A stretch of 64,000 bases of DNA from Bacteroidales bacterium UBA1173 (lineage in GTDB: Bacteria; Bacteroidota; Bacteroidia; Bacteroidales; F082). The translations under genes were made by a program, and so were the position numbers. The notes beneath the pieces are model-generated. The model was not told the origin of the DNA, did not search any database, and saw only the letters and a list, made by a program, of their open reading frames with translations. The stretch is taken from contig DBYZ01000009.1 of the NCBI GenBank assembly GCA_002311655.1, positions 136,453 to 200,452 of the forward strand, written 5' to 3'. Shown in pieces: positions 44,861 to 53,914 of this stretch (positions within the stretch are counted from its first letter, which is position 1; each line of letters opens with the position of its first letter).

Positions 44861-46009
44861 CTAATATAATCTAAATTGCACTTGGTTATTTTGTGGCAAG
44901 ATTTCACAATAATCTTTATTGACGACCCTTGCTCTCAACAATTTCATATCAGTAAAATTTCTTGTAATATTTTGAACCAGTTCAATATAATTATCCGAAC
45001 CATCTTCCTTCTTGTGATAAAACGGCTTAATTGATGCACAATTCTTATGCTCAAACAAAGTATTTAACAACGTTCTATCAGAATTACCGCACGAATGACC
45101 CATAATATAGATTTGATATGGAGAGGATTCTATAAACTCTAACAAATTGCGATAGTTTGGTGATTCCAAATATCTAATAGATTTAATGTGGCGTAAATAC
45201 TCATTATCATTTTTATTCAAAATCTCTTTATAATGCTCATCCAACTCGTCTCCATATCCAAAGATAACGCTATCTGGATTTGACAAAGAGCCATGAATAT
45301 GAATAATTGTAGCATTACGAATATCAGAAAAGTATCTATCAGCAAAATCTGTATAATTAAAGTTTAAAACCAAGATTCTATCAAGGGTGTTGACCAGCTT
45401 CTTATAATCAACTCCTGCCAAACGAATTTTTGTTTTGGTTTTATTAAGCCAATCCAAAGAAATATCATGTTCAACAAAAGGCGCTGTTATTAAATCATGA
45501 ACGTTTTTATTGATTGAAAAAGTGGTTTTACCGATTTGAATCTTCGACAAATAATCAATCAAATACCTCCGAATAACGTCCAAATCATCATTGACAACTT
45601 TTGTTTCAATGGCATATTGTGATGCATGACTTAGATAATTATAATAGATACTTTCAATATCAACCCACCTTCTTGTTTCGATAGTATTACATATTTCTTT
45701 AAAAAATGGACTCAAATATGTAAAATTACACAGCTCTTCATTGTCTTTGGCGACTTCAATTGTAAATTTTTCATCCCAGTGATATGATCGATTATCTCTC
45801 CTCAATAAACCCAGGGCATTGAACCAGCTATAATTCTTCCATTCTTCACTTAATTTAAATGAACATAATTCATCTGTCTCTACATTATTAGAACCATGTA
45901 TCAATCTATAACCCCATTGTATCCAATACCACTCAATAAAATCAGAATAGCGCGTGGGAAGCCCATGCGCTAAATCAAATCCGTTGCCGACAAGAATAAT
46001 TCTGTTCAT
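44861..46009 (-). CDS. abiH: AbiH-family abortive phage infection protein
   Basis: 382 residues. The N-terminus (MNRIILVGNGFDLAHGLPTR followed by YSDF) is the AbiH signature, a glycine-rich nucleotide-binding-like loop. Further conserved blocks include ILVLNFNYTDFADRYF, IHIHGSLSNPDSVIFGYGD and IYIMGHSCGNSDRTLLNTLF, reminiscent of SIR2-like folds. Known: lactococcal AbiH aborts phage infection by an unknown mechanism. It follows the 204-aa gene by 2 bases and is the last gene of that short unit. The length is normal for the family. Confidence 0.9.
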   Translation of the reverse strand: MNRIILVGNGFDLAHGLPTRYSDFIEWYWIQWGYRLIHGSNNVETDELCSFKLSEEWKNYSWFNALGLLRRDNRSYHWDEKFTIEVAKDNEELCNFTYLSPFFKEICNTIETRRWVDIESIYYNYLSHASQYAIETKVVNDDLDVIRRYLIDYLSKIQIGKTTFSINKNVHDLITAPFVEHDISLDWLNKTKTKIRLAGVDYKKLVNTLDRILVLNFNYTDFADRYFSDIRNATIIHIHGSLSNPDSVIFGYGDELDEHYKEILNKNDNEYLRHIKSIRYLESPNYRNLLEFIESSPYQIYIMGHSCGNSDRTLLNTLFEHKNCASIKPFYHKKEDGSDNYIELVQNITRNFTDMKLLRARVVNKDYCEILPQNNQVQFRLY

Positions 46010-46011
46010 AA

Positions 46012-46626
46012 TTATAATCTATTCCAGTATTTACAAAAACTATCAGCCTCAACTTCTACATATAGTTTGATATTATCGTTAGTTTCTCTTTCTTCGTAAA
46101 GTCTGCCATTTTTTACATCCAGCACACAAAACACCATGTTTTTAGGCGCTTTTTCACCAAGACCATCTCTCATGAGCCAGGTAATCATATCAGCCTGCTT
46201 GCGATCAAATTTCTCGTTAATATGTAGGAACAATTTAATTAGATACAATTTGTCCTTATGTTCCAGACATACCTCCGGATTGATTGAAACATTTAAATGA
46301 CCTTTATGCCATTTCCCTTGTATTGGTTTCTTCCAAATGGCTTTCTTCTTTTTATTCCAAAATTTACAATATCCATCTATTGCAATATTGTAATTTTTTT
46401 GTTTATCTTCCGACACTTCTTCAACAACAGATCTCAATTCATCTTCCCCTGCATTTAACTTGTGCACATCCACAATTTTTTGTTTTAGTTTTTGCCAATA
46501 ATCTTTATAGGCTTCATAAGGTTCTAAAGCATCTTCTTTAGCTTTTTGAATTGAACTGATTTTAGTAATGCTTGAATTGTTTAAAAAACTCATAAAATGA
46601 GTCAATGAAATACTTATTGTGTTCAT
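46012..46626 (-). CDS. Unrecognised 204-aa protein paired with AbiH
   Basis: I do not recognise this protein. It is soluble, Lys- and Trp-rich and basic in the middle. A short motif occurs twice: YCKFWNKK near residue 87 and FCKYWNRL at the C-terminus. Between them lie a KGHLNVSINPEVCLEHKDKLYLIKLFLHINEKF segment (beta-rich, possibly a barrel) and ITWLMRDGLGEKAPKN. It has its own promoter with the same operator as hsdR, and it precedes abiH by 2 bases, so it is most simply a functional partner, antitoxin or sensor of AbiH. No motif proves this. Confidence 0.75.
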   Translation of the reverse strand: MNTISISLTHFMSFLNNSSITKISSIQKAKEDALEPYEAYKDYWQKLKQKIVDVHKLNAGEDELRSVVEEVSEDKQKNYNIAIDGYCKFWNKKKKAIWKKPIQGKWHKGHLNVSINPEVCLEHKDKLYLIKLFLHINEKFDRKQADMITWLMRDGLGEKAPKNMVFCVLDVKNGRLYEERETNDNIKLYVEVEADSFCKYWNRL

Positions 46627-46673
46627 AATTTTTAATTGTTTATTACATCAACATTTATTAATTATTGTCGATG

Positions 46674-46681
46674 CAAATATA
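46674..46681 (-). promoter_or_regulatory. Promoter -7 box of the 204-aa gene/abiH unit
   Basis: TATATTTG on the minus strand followed by CA, about 47 bases before the start codon at 46626. Confidence 0.7.
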
Positions 46682-46689
46682 ATAGCAAC

Positions 46690-46710
46690 AGGTTCAGCCA
46701 TACTGAACCT
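46690..46710 (-). promoter_or_regulatory. Operator 1: AGGTTCAG-N5-CTGAACCT
   Basis: A perfect inverted repeat with 8-bp arms and a 5-bp spacer (CCATA on the plus strand). It ends 8 bases upstream of the -7 box, so it covers the -33 region of the 204-aa gene/abiH promoter. A close copy with identical spacing lies upstream of hsdR at 53959-53979. Confidence 0.8.
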
Positions 46711-46719
46711 ATCCATGTT

Positions 46720-48336
46720 TTATATTTCTTTTAAGCCTAATTCTTTCAAAAAGACATTAAGCTTTTCTTTCGATTCCTTAATGTTCTTTTCGATGTTTTC
46801 CAGCTTTTCCTGATTCCCTGCAAGGTCTATCTGGACTTCTTCCTGAGCGAGACTTACATATCGCGTGATGTTGAGGTTGTAGTCGTTATCATGAATCTCC
46901 TTGAGACTGACACGATGGCTGAAACGCTCCTCTTCAGTACGGGTACGATAGGTTTCAACAATCTTGTTGATATGATCCTCCGTCAATTCGTTTTGCTTTT
47001 TACCCTTTTCGTATAGTTCAGCAGCATTGATAAAGAGTATATCATCGCTCTTACGGCATTTCTTCAGAACAATGATGCAAACCGGGATACCTGTTGAGTA
47101 GAAAAGATTACTTGGAAGGCCGATAATGCAATCGATATTGTCGTCAGCAAGAAGCTTCTGGCGAATAGCTGCTTCAGTACCACCACGGAACAATACGCCG
47201 TGAGGCAGAATAATTGCCATTGTGCCATTGTCGCTCAGATAGTTGAAACCGTGAAGCAGGAATGCGAAATCTGCAGCACTCTTCGGAGCAACGCCATAGT
47301 TTTTAAAACGCGGATCTTTTGAAGTCTCATCATCTGGCTCCCACTTTAAGCTGAATGGCGGATTTGCAACCACAGCATCAAAAGTAACAGGTTTCACTGG
47401 ATTGCTGTCCTTAAGCATAGCCCAATCGTTGGTGAGCGTATCGCCATGGAAAATCTCGAACTCCGAATCGTGCAGACCATGAAGCAACATGTTCATACGT
47501 GCCAAGTTGAAAGTGGTGACCTCTTTTTCCTGACCATATATCTTGCCGATCTTGCCTCCCTTATCCTTCATCTGACGGTTGACGTTAAGCAGTAAAGAAC
47601 CCGAACCGCAAGCAAAATCAAGCACATTACGTAGCTCGCTCTTGTGGCCGGTTGCAGGATCTTGACAGTCGAGCGTTACGATGCGCGACAATATGGTACT
47701 CACCTGTTGCGGCGTGTAGAACTCTCCTGCCTTTTTGCCACTTCCTGCCGCAAACTGACCGATGAGGTATTCATAGGCATCGCCCAAAATGTCGCCTTTC
47801 TGATCGAACTCCGCCAGTTTTTTCTCCAAGGTAGTGATGATATTGCACATCATCTTGTTGCGCACCGGGTAATCCTTACCCAACTTTTCGCTATCAAGGT
47901 TGATTTCAGAGAAAAGCCCTTTGAATGTGCCCTTGAAGGATTCCTCTTCAATATGGCGAAAACTTTCTTTTAGCTCAGACAAAAGAGTTGTATCTTGAGT
48001 GCGAGCCAACTCATGTATCGCGCTCCACAAATAATTAGGTTTAATGACATAGTGTGTGCCTTTACGCATCATGTCTTCAAACTCCTTTACATCGCCTTCA
48101 TTCTCTTTGTACCAATCGACTAGAGACTTGTCGGCTGGCAAATCGCTGCCAAGCTCAACATGAGCGGCAGTTTCGTAACGGGCGCTGATATAGCGGAAGA
48201 ACAGCAGCGACAGCATATAATCGCGGAAATTATCGGCTGTCATTGCGCCGCGAAGCACATCGGCCACGCTCCACAAAGCTCTGAAAAGTTGGTCTTTCTC
48301 CTGTTTGGTTAATTGGGTTTTCTGTGTGTTTCCCAT
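46720..48336 (-). CDS. hsdM: Type I restriction-modification methyltransferase subunit
   Basis: 538 residues from ATG 48336 (MGNTQKTQLTKQEKDQLFRA). A start at 48411 would overlap prrC by 53 bases and prepend a Lys/Arg-rich stretch unlike the family. HsdM N-terminal helical domain, then GEFYTPQQVS, the SAM motif DFACGSGSLLLNVNRQ, and catalytic NPPF in VVANPPFSLKW, all intact. It methylates adenine (m6A) at the site chosen by HsdS. Unusually it is the last gene of the operon, after prrC. Confidence 0.95.
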   Translation of the reverse strand: MGNTQKTQLTKQEKDQLFRALWSVADVLRGAMTADNFRDYMLSLLFFRYISARYETAAHVELGSDLPADKSLVDWYKENEGDVKEFEDMMRKGTHYVIKPNYLWSAIHELARTQDTTLLSELKESFRHIEEESFKGTFKGLFSEINLDSEKLGKDYPVRNKMMCNIITTLEKKLAEFDQKGDILGDAYEYLIGQFAAGSGKKAGEFYTPQQVSTILSRIVTLDCQDPATGHKSELRNVLDFACGSGSLLLNVNRQMKDKGGKIGKIYGQEKEVTTFNLARMNMLLHGLHDSEFEIFHGDTLTNDWAMLKDSNPVKPVTFDAVVANPPFSLKWEPDDETSKDPRFKNYGVAPKSAADFAFLLHGFNYLSDNGTMAIILPHGVLFRGGTEAAIRQKLLADDNIDCIIGLPSNLFYSTGIPVCIIVLKKCRKSDDILFINAAELYEKGKKQNELTEDHINKIVETYRTRTEEERFSHRVSLKEIHDNDYNLNITRYVSLAQEEVQIDLAGNQEKLENIEKNIKESKEKLNVFLKELGLKEI

Positions 48337-48358
48337 GTCTGTATGTTTTTTGTTTCTA

Positions 48359-49684
48359 TTATTTCTTTTTCTTTTTACTATCGTTGATTTCCCTTTCACT
48401 GCGTTCATCATTCAAATCAGGCAGTATAAAACGATATTTATTCTTGATATGATTGAATAATGTCGTCAATGAATCTTTGTTATCCTCATTCATTTCTTGA
48501 GGTGCAAAAAATGATCCTTGATGTGAAAAAACGTTCACAATACGTGAATATAAATCAATAAGTTCTCCTTTACTAAAAGCCGGCTCGTCAAATATGTTAC
48601 CTTTATAATTTATCCCATCCAAAATAAATCGGTAATCAAAATGCCCGAAAAATTCAGCCATTTTCTCCATTACACTACGCATTATTGTGAAGTGATATGT
48701 GTAGAGTTTGTCTTTTTGAATTGCACTTTGGATTTCGCTCATCATGGCTACATTATAGTAGAATGGTGTTTTATCACTCATATTTTTGAGAATCATCTCA
48801 TCATTCTGTTTATCACGATGTAGATAGTAACGACCAAGCTTTATATCGTTACTCAAACCGTGCATCATCACATGGAAGAACAGAGCATGGTGCGTCGAAA
48901 TGACATACTTAATTCGGCGTGAGAGCTCTCGTCCGCTTTTTATTACATTTCTTTCATTTTGTAAGCTGTCTCTAATGACATTATACAGTTGAGCTGCAAA
49001 AACAATCACATTATTGTCATCAAGCGAGGACATCGGATCGTCTATGTAGATATATTCTATGTCTTTATACGCATCGTTGCCACCAAGTACTTGATCCATG
49101 ATGCAGCGGAAAAAACACCAAACAAACAGACGTTCCTCGCCACGTGAAATTTTTATATTCTCAATCGGCTCATCGATGATTACTTGTTCACCATTTAGTT
49201 CCTGAACAAATTGATTCTTCTTGCTAAACACGACATAAGTTGGAATCTCTGATTCTTTTTCATTATCAACACTTTCTTCCGATTCAGCGCCTTCAGAATT
49301 CTCTTTTCTTAATTTTTCGTAATGAAGTTTAAAGTCAATATCTGTGAAAACTTGTAGATATCTGTGTAAATCAGCAGTGAGATCATAACCCGCCAAACCT
49401 TTAATAAGGGCTGAATCCGTATTGATTTTCAATTTATATTGACGATTATTCTCGTTATTATCAAGGTCGTTATCCCAAGTGAAGAGGTCTTCAGTATATG
49501 CATTGTAATAAAGCGTGTGCTGAGGCGTTTCTTCGCCACGTTCATAATGGGCAAAATCATAAGACAGCCGCGTTTTGCCAGTGCCATTATAAGCGAACAC
49601 AAGAGCACAGTTGGTAAACCTGTCACTTTCGTCTTTATCAAAACAACGGCGTAGAGCCTTTATTATATTATCATTGTATGCCAT
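48359..49684 (-). CDS. prrC: Anticodon nuclease PrrC
   Basis: 441 residues. The ATPase part has Walker A YNGTGKTRL (Lys37), the PrrC-specific box LYYNAYTEDLFTWDNDL, the ABC signature ISRGEERLFVW, Walker B YIYIDDPMSSLDDN and the H-loop VISTHH. The C-terminal nuclease part keeps the Arg-Glu-His set known from E. coli PrrC: R336 and E340 in MRSVMEK and H388 in FSHQGS. Known: PrrC is held inactive by a type I restriction complex and, when a phage inhibits that complex, cuts tRNA-Lys in the anticodon loop. It lies between hsdS (8-base gap) and hsdM, as expected. An acidic/Ser insert (residues ~125-145) makes it longer than the E. coli protein. Confidence 0.93.
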   Translation of the reverse strand: MAYNDNIIKALRRCFDKDESDRFTNCALVFAYNGTGKTRLSYDFAHYERGEETPQHTLYYNAYTEDLFTWDNDLDNNENNRQYKLKINTDSALIKGLAGYDLTADLHRYLQVFTDIDFKLHYEKLRKENSEGAESEESVDNEKESEIPTYVVFSKKNQFVQELNGEQVIIDEPIENIKISRGEERLFVWCFFRCIMDQVLGGNDAYKDIEYIYIDDPMSSLDDNNVIVFAAQLYNVIRDSLQNERNVIKSGRELSRRIKYVISTHHALFFHVMMHGLSNDIKLGRYYLHRDKQNDEMILKNMSDKTPFYYNVAMMSEIQSAIQKDKLYTYHFTIMRSVMEKMAEFFGHFDYRFILDGINYKGNIFDEPAFSKGELIDLYSRIVNVFSHQGSFFAPQEMNEDNKDSLTTLFNHIKNKYRFILPDLNDERSEREINDSKKKKK

Positions 49685-49692
49685 ATCGTTGG

Positions 49693-50937
49693 TTATTTAG
49701 ATGGTTGTGGAAACAGTTGCTGCATCAAACCTTTTTTATGGTTTTTCAGGGCTTCCAGCTTAATTGTTTCACCATTTATAACATCATCCAACGCCGACAG
49801 ACATTCGGCAACCTTCTGGCGCTCTGTTTGTGAAGTAGGGATGATAACTGAAATTGCCTCAATTGTTGATTTGTTTACGGAAGGCACAATTCCACCTGAA
49901 TAATCCGAAAGATTAACTCGATACATCAGATAGAATATAAAATCATCATTACATTCATCTTTGGCCTTTACAGCAGCTGCATTATTATCAATCAAACAAG
50001 GCACACCCGTTTTTATCCGTTTATTGGAACGAATTGCTTCTCCGATTTTAGCAAAGATTGTAGAGCCAACAGGGATAGGTTTGGCGTGCAATATAGGAAG
50101 TAACGAATAATCAATAAAATTAGCTGCTTTAGAAATAATTCGTTCTCCTTTATCGACAGCCGCGGATATGTCTCCTACTTTGCAAAACGGAAGCTGGCCT
50201 GTTATCTGACCCTGATATTTATCCGGGAAACCATAACCTTGTAATACATATGCTATTTCTCCAATCTTTTTTTCTTGCCAATCACCTTTAAAACCATTAA
50301 ATCGTAATCTCGGAGCCTTTTCCCCCTGTTGCGGAAACATCTGCTGCATAAGGCCTTTTTTCTTTTCCTTTAAAGCATCAACTTTTTGACCTTGAGCTGC
50401 AATTAGATTATCCAATTCAGAAAGGCAGGAAGCAATTATCTTTTGCTCATCTTTATCTATTGGTAAGCAAACTACTTTGGAAACGAATGTATCGTTTGTA
50501 ATATTTATTGTGTTTTTAGCTCCCTTTTGGACCAATGACGACAAATAATTGTTGGTATTCGCTGAACTCTCGAAATAAGAATCAAGTATATACCCTATGT
50601 ATTTATTGATAGGCGAATACACAGCATACAACGGAGATACAATAACGTTATATGGTTTTTTATTCATCTTAACAATACCATAAGGGAAATCTCCTGTCGG
50701 GCTTTTAGTATAGATAATATCATTAGGTTTTGCCAAGTTATATTTTGACGTATCTGCCGCTGCAAAAGAACGTCCCAAATACTCAACTTGATTTATAACA
50801 CCTTTTGATACCGAAACGGAATGAACTTCGCATTTTCCATCACTTTTTGTCTTGTGTTCGAACAAGAATTTGGATAATGGTTGTTCTTTCCATTCTCCCT
50901 TAAACCCAGGGAATCTAAGGCGCGGTGTATTACTCAT
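49693..50937 (-). CDS. hsdS: Type I restriction-modification specificity subunit
   Basis: 414 residues from ATG 50937 (MSNTPRLRFPGFKGEW). An ATG 7 codons upstream (50958), overlapping hsdR by 8 bases, is an alternative. Two target-recognition domains, each followed by a conserved helical spacer ending LKEKKKGLMQQMFPQ (first) and LKNHKKGLMQQLFPQ (second). Each half also begins with PRLRF-NGFKG/PGFKG. The two TRDs look unrelated, so the site is asymmetric and bipartite. Recognition sequence cannot be read from the protein. No second hsdS or inverted repeats for shuffling were seen nearby. Confidence 0.93.
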   Translation of the reverse strand: MSNTPRLRFPGFKGEWKEQPLSKFLFEHKTKSDGKCEVHSVSVSKGVINQVEYLGRSFAAADTSKYNLAKPNDIIYTKSPTGDFPYGIVKMNKKPYNVIVSPLYAVYSPINKYIGYILDSYFESSANTNNYLSSLVQKGAKNTINITNDTFVSKVVCLPIDKDEQKIIASCLSELDNLIAAQGQKVDALKEKKKGLMQQMFPQQGEKAPRLRFNGFKGDWQEKKIGEIAYVLQGYGFPDKYQGQITGQLPFCKVGDISAAVDKGERIISKAANFIDYSLLPILHAKPIPVGSTIFAKIGEAIRSNKRIKTGVPCLIDNNAAAVKAKDECNDDFIFYLMYRVNLSDYSGGIVPSVNKSTIEAISVIIPTSQTERQKVAECLSALDDVINGETIKLEALKNHKKGLMQQLFPQPSK

Positions 50938-50950
50938 ATTTGTTTCGTTT

Positions 50951-53914
50951 TTATTCATTCTTCACATATGCGTTTAGTCCTTCAATAGTGCTTCCGCCAG
51001 ATAACAGCGTAAACAACGGCGCAAGTCGAGCGAGCAAATCTTCCTTGGCAGCCTTGCGTTGCTTCCAATTGTCGATGTGGCTCAAGAGTTCACGTAATGT
51101 ATCCTCATCGATGCGGCGCAACTTGGCGGTTTCGTCAACGAAAAGCTCTAAAGCAATTGTATCGATACTGTATTCCTGCGCAATAGCAGCTATCTGTTGG
51201 TTGAAGCGCTTATCCTTATATGCTTTGTAGCGCTCACGAATCTCACTTTCGCTCAAGCCACTACCCTTCTCAAGTTCCTCTTCGATAAATGCTTTCAGGT
51301 AATCGCGTTCGTTCATCAAATCAACACTTCCCGAAAGTATGTCTAAGAGCTGTTCCTTGGTAATCTTCACTTTTTCAACCTTGGTATTGGTATATTTAGC
51401 CAACAGCTTCATAATGTAGTCGTAGTCAACCAAGGCCGAGCTGAACAGCGACAATTCAAAGTCGGGTTCATCTCCCTCTGGTGTAAATTCCGTGCGACCG
51501 CCTCCAGTAGGACGTGTGCGGCGTGCGAGATCGAGATAAGCCGTGCGGAACTGCTGCAAGGTGTCTTCCGGCATGGCAGTTTCGATAGCTGTCTTCAATT
51601 CATCAGAAATATCGACATATTGGTCAAGTTTAAGGGCCAATCGCTGCACGTCTTTGAAAGCATTGATAAAGGTATTGGAGTTTTCGCCTTCCGGGATGTT
51701 TAACACTTCCTCAGGTTTGCAGTCCAATCCCATGCTGTTCATCACAGTTTCCAGCTTATCGATTGCTTCTTTATACTTTTCAACCACTTTCTCAGCGGGT
51801 TCAACAATCCAGTATTCCTTGCCTTTTTCACGCTCGAAACCGCTAAACAATACCATAGCTTCCTCCATGGCATCCTTCAAGTCGCGATAACAGATAATGT
51901 TGCCGTATGGTTTGGTGCCATCAAGAATTCTGTTGGTTCGACTGAAAGCCTGTATCAGTCCGTGCCATTTAAGGTCTTTAGCTACATAAAGCGTGTTAAG
52001 GAATTTGCTGTCAAAACCTGTCAGCATCATCTCAACCACAACTACAACATCAAGTTTCTTGCTGTGAGGAAGATCTTTGTTCGGGAATTTCTGGTCTTTG
52101 ATGCGTTGTTGCACATCGCGATAGTATTCATCGAAAAGATCAACATTAAAATTAGTGCCATACTTTTTGTTGTAATCGTCGATTATTTCTGCCAATGCAC
52201 TCTTGTTGCCTTCTGGATCTTTCCTGTTGTCGGCATCTTCCTGCGGCAAGTCTTCGTCCGAGTTATTCTTCATTGGCGGAGTAAACACGGCAGTAATGTT
52301 AAGCGGGACATAATCAGGGTCGTTTTGAGCCCGTTTTTCCTGTTCTTCCTTAAAAATCTGATAGTAACGTATTGCATCAGGAATTGAAGGAGTGGCGAGC
52401 AAAGCATTAAAACGCATTTGTGCCGTAAGTTTGGCATGATTGTCAAGAATATGCGCTACAACCTGGTTTTTTGTGATAGGTGGCACGTTATTTTGTCCTT
52501 CTTGAGCTTTATTGCCATAATACTCCACCTTGAAACGCAAAACATTATTATCGCTAATGGCGTGAGTTATTGTATATTCATGCAAACACTGCTGAAACAC
52601 GTCTTTGGTGGTCAGGTGCTCTGCCTTCTGCCCTTCCACACGTACGGCATAGCTGTTTTCCTCGAAAATAGGCGTTCCGGTAAAGCCAAAAAGTTGAGCT
52701 TTGTGGAAGAATCTCTTTATTGCTTTGTGGTTTTCGTTAAACTGTCCGCGATGGCACTCGTCGAAGATAAACACAATCCGTCTGTCTTTCAGACGTTCCA
52801 AACGTTGGTAGAATTTATTCCTATTCGAGGTATCCAAAGCAATTCCCAATTTCTGAATAGTTGTTACGATAACCTTGTCGGCATAGTCGGTGCTTTCGAG
52901 TCGGCTAACCAGTGCGGCGGTGTTTGCATTCTGCTCAACACAGCCTTCTTGGAATTTATTGAACTCGTCGCGAGTCTGCTTGTCGAGGTCTTTTCTATCG
53001 ACTACAAACACACATTTTTCTATGTCGTTATTGTATTTGAGCAACGTTGATGCCTTGAAACTTGTCAGAGTTTTTCCACTTCCAGTAGTATGCCAAATAT
53101 AACCATTTTGGTTGCCTTGCGATACACAGTTTACAATGCTTTCGACGGCATAAATCTGGTAAGGACGCATCACCAGAATCTTCTTCTCAGTTTCAACCAA
53201 AACCATGTAACGGCTAATCAACTTGCCCAAGTCACATTTTTGTAACATCATGTCGGAAAAGTCGAACAGCCGCACTATCTTATGATTGTTACGGTCGGCA
53301 GCGTGATACACCGGCAGGTAGTTATTTGTGGCATCGAAATGGAAATGCTCATCGTTATTGTTGGCAAAATACATGGTATCGCTTCCGCCATTGCTGACGA
53401 TGAAAAGCTGCATGAAGCACATAAGCGTGTTGGTATAGCCGTTGCCACGATCCTGTTTGTAGCGGACAATCTGCTCAACTGCTTTCAGCGGAGACACGCT
53501 GTGCCTTTTCAATTCAATCTGAACCAATGGCAATCCATTTATCAGGATAATTACATCATAGCGTTGGCGACTATTAGCGGTATTGATGGTAAGCTGGTTT
53601 ATTACCTCGTACTCATTTTTGCACCAGTCGCGTAAATTAACGAGACTATAATCGAAATGTGTCCCATCGTTACGTGTGAATGTCTGGCGTTCGCGCAGAT
53701 GCTTAGAGGCTGTAAACACATCGGAAGTCACATTTTCCGAAAGGAGCTTTCTGAATTCGTCGTCGGAAAGTGAAACGTAGTTGAGACGTTCGAATTTTTC
53801 GCGAAAATTCTTTTCGAGCGAATCCAAATCGCGGATATCGCTACGATAAGTGTATTTCAGCTCCACTAATTTGTCAAGGAATTGCTGTTCGAGTTGTGCT
53901 TCGCTCGGAATCAT
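50951..53914 (-). CDS. hsdR: Type I restriction endonuclease, motor subunit
   Basis: 987 residues. The N-terminal nuclease has the PD-(D/E)xK core YDVIILINGLPLVQIELKR. The SF2 translocase follows with Walker A HTTGSGKTLTS and DEAD box IFDECHRGQF, then VVVEMMLTGFDSKFLNTLYV and a QAFSRTNRI motif VI. The C-terminal helical region contacts HsdM. All catalytic residues appear intact. The start overlaps the WYL gene by 4 bases. A dedicated promoter and operator lie 29-65 bases upstream inside the WYL gene. Confidence 0.95.
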   Translation of the reverse strand: MIPSEAQLEQQFLDKLVELKYTYRSDIRDLDSLEKNFREKFERLNYVSLSDDEFRKLLSENVTSDVFTASKHLRERQTFTRNDGTHFDYSLVNLRDWCKNEYEVINQLTINTANSRQRYDVIILINGLPLVQIELKRHSVSPLKAVEQIVRYKQDRGNGYTNTLMCFMQLFIVSNGGSDTMYFANNNDEHFHFDATNNYLPVYHAADRNNHKIVRLFDFSDMMLQKCDLGKLISRYMVLVETEKKILVMRPYQIYAVESIVNCVSQGNQNGYIWHTTGSGKTLTSFKASTLLKYNNDIEKCVFVVDRKDLDKQTRDEFNKFQEGCVEQNANTAALVSRLESTDYADKVIVTTIQKLGIALDTSNRNKFYQRLERLKDRRIVFIFDECHRGQFNENHKAIKRFFHKAQLFGFTGTPIFEENSYAVRVEGQKAEHLTTKDVFQQCLHEYTITHAISDNNVLRFKVEYYGNKAQEGQNNVPPITKNQVVAHILDNHAKLTAQMRFNALLATPSIPDAIRYYQIFKEEQEKRAQNDPDYVPLNITAVFTPPMKNNSDEDLPQEDADNRKDPEGNKSALAEIIDDYNKKYGTNFNVDLFDEYYRDVQQRIKDQKFPNKDLPHSKKLDVVVVVEMMLTGFDSKFLNTLYVAKDLKWHGLIQAFSRTNRILDGTKPYGNIICYRDLKDAMEEAMVLFSGFEREKGKEYWIVEPAEKVVEKYKEAIDKLETVMNSMGLDCKPEEVLNIPEGENSNTFINAFKDVQRLALKLDQYVDISDELKTAIETAMPEDTLQQFRTAYLDLARRTRPTGGGRTEFTPEGDEPDFELSLFSSALVDYDYIMKLLAKYTNTKVEKVKITKEQLLDILSGSVDLMNERDYLKAFIEEELEKGSGLSESEIRERYKAYKDKRFNQQIAAIAQEYSIDTIALELFVDETAKLRRIDEDTLRELLSHIDNWKQRKAAKEDLLARLAPLFTLLSGGSTIEGLNAYVKNE

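Noticed and set aside
49693..50937. Phase-variable (shuffling) hsdS
   Set aside because: Only one hsdS is present; there is no recombinase, no silent hsdS fragment and no inverted TRD repeats nearby. The two GLMQQ(M/L)FPQ spacer repeats are normal for HsdS.
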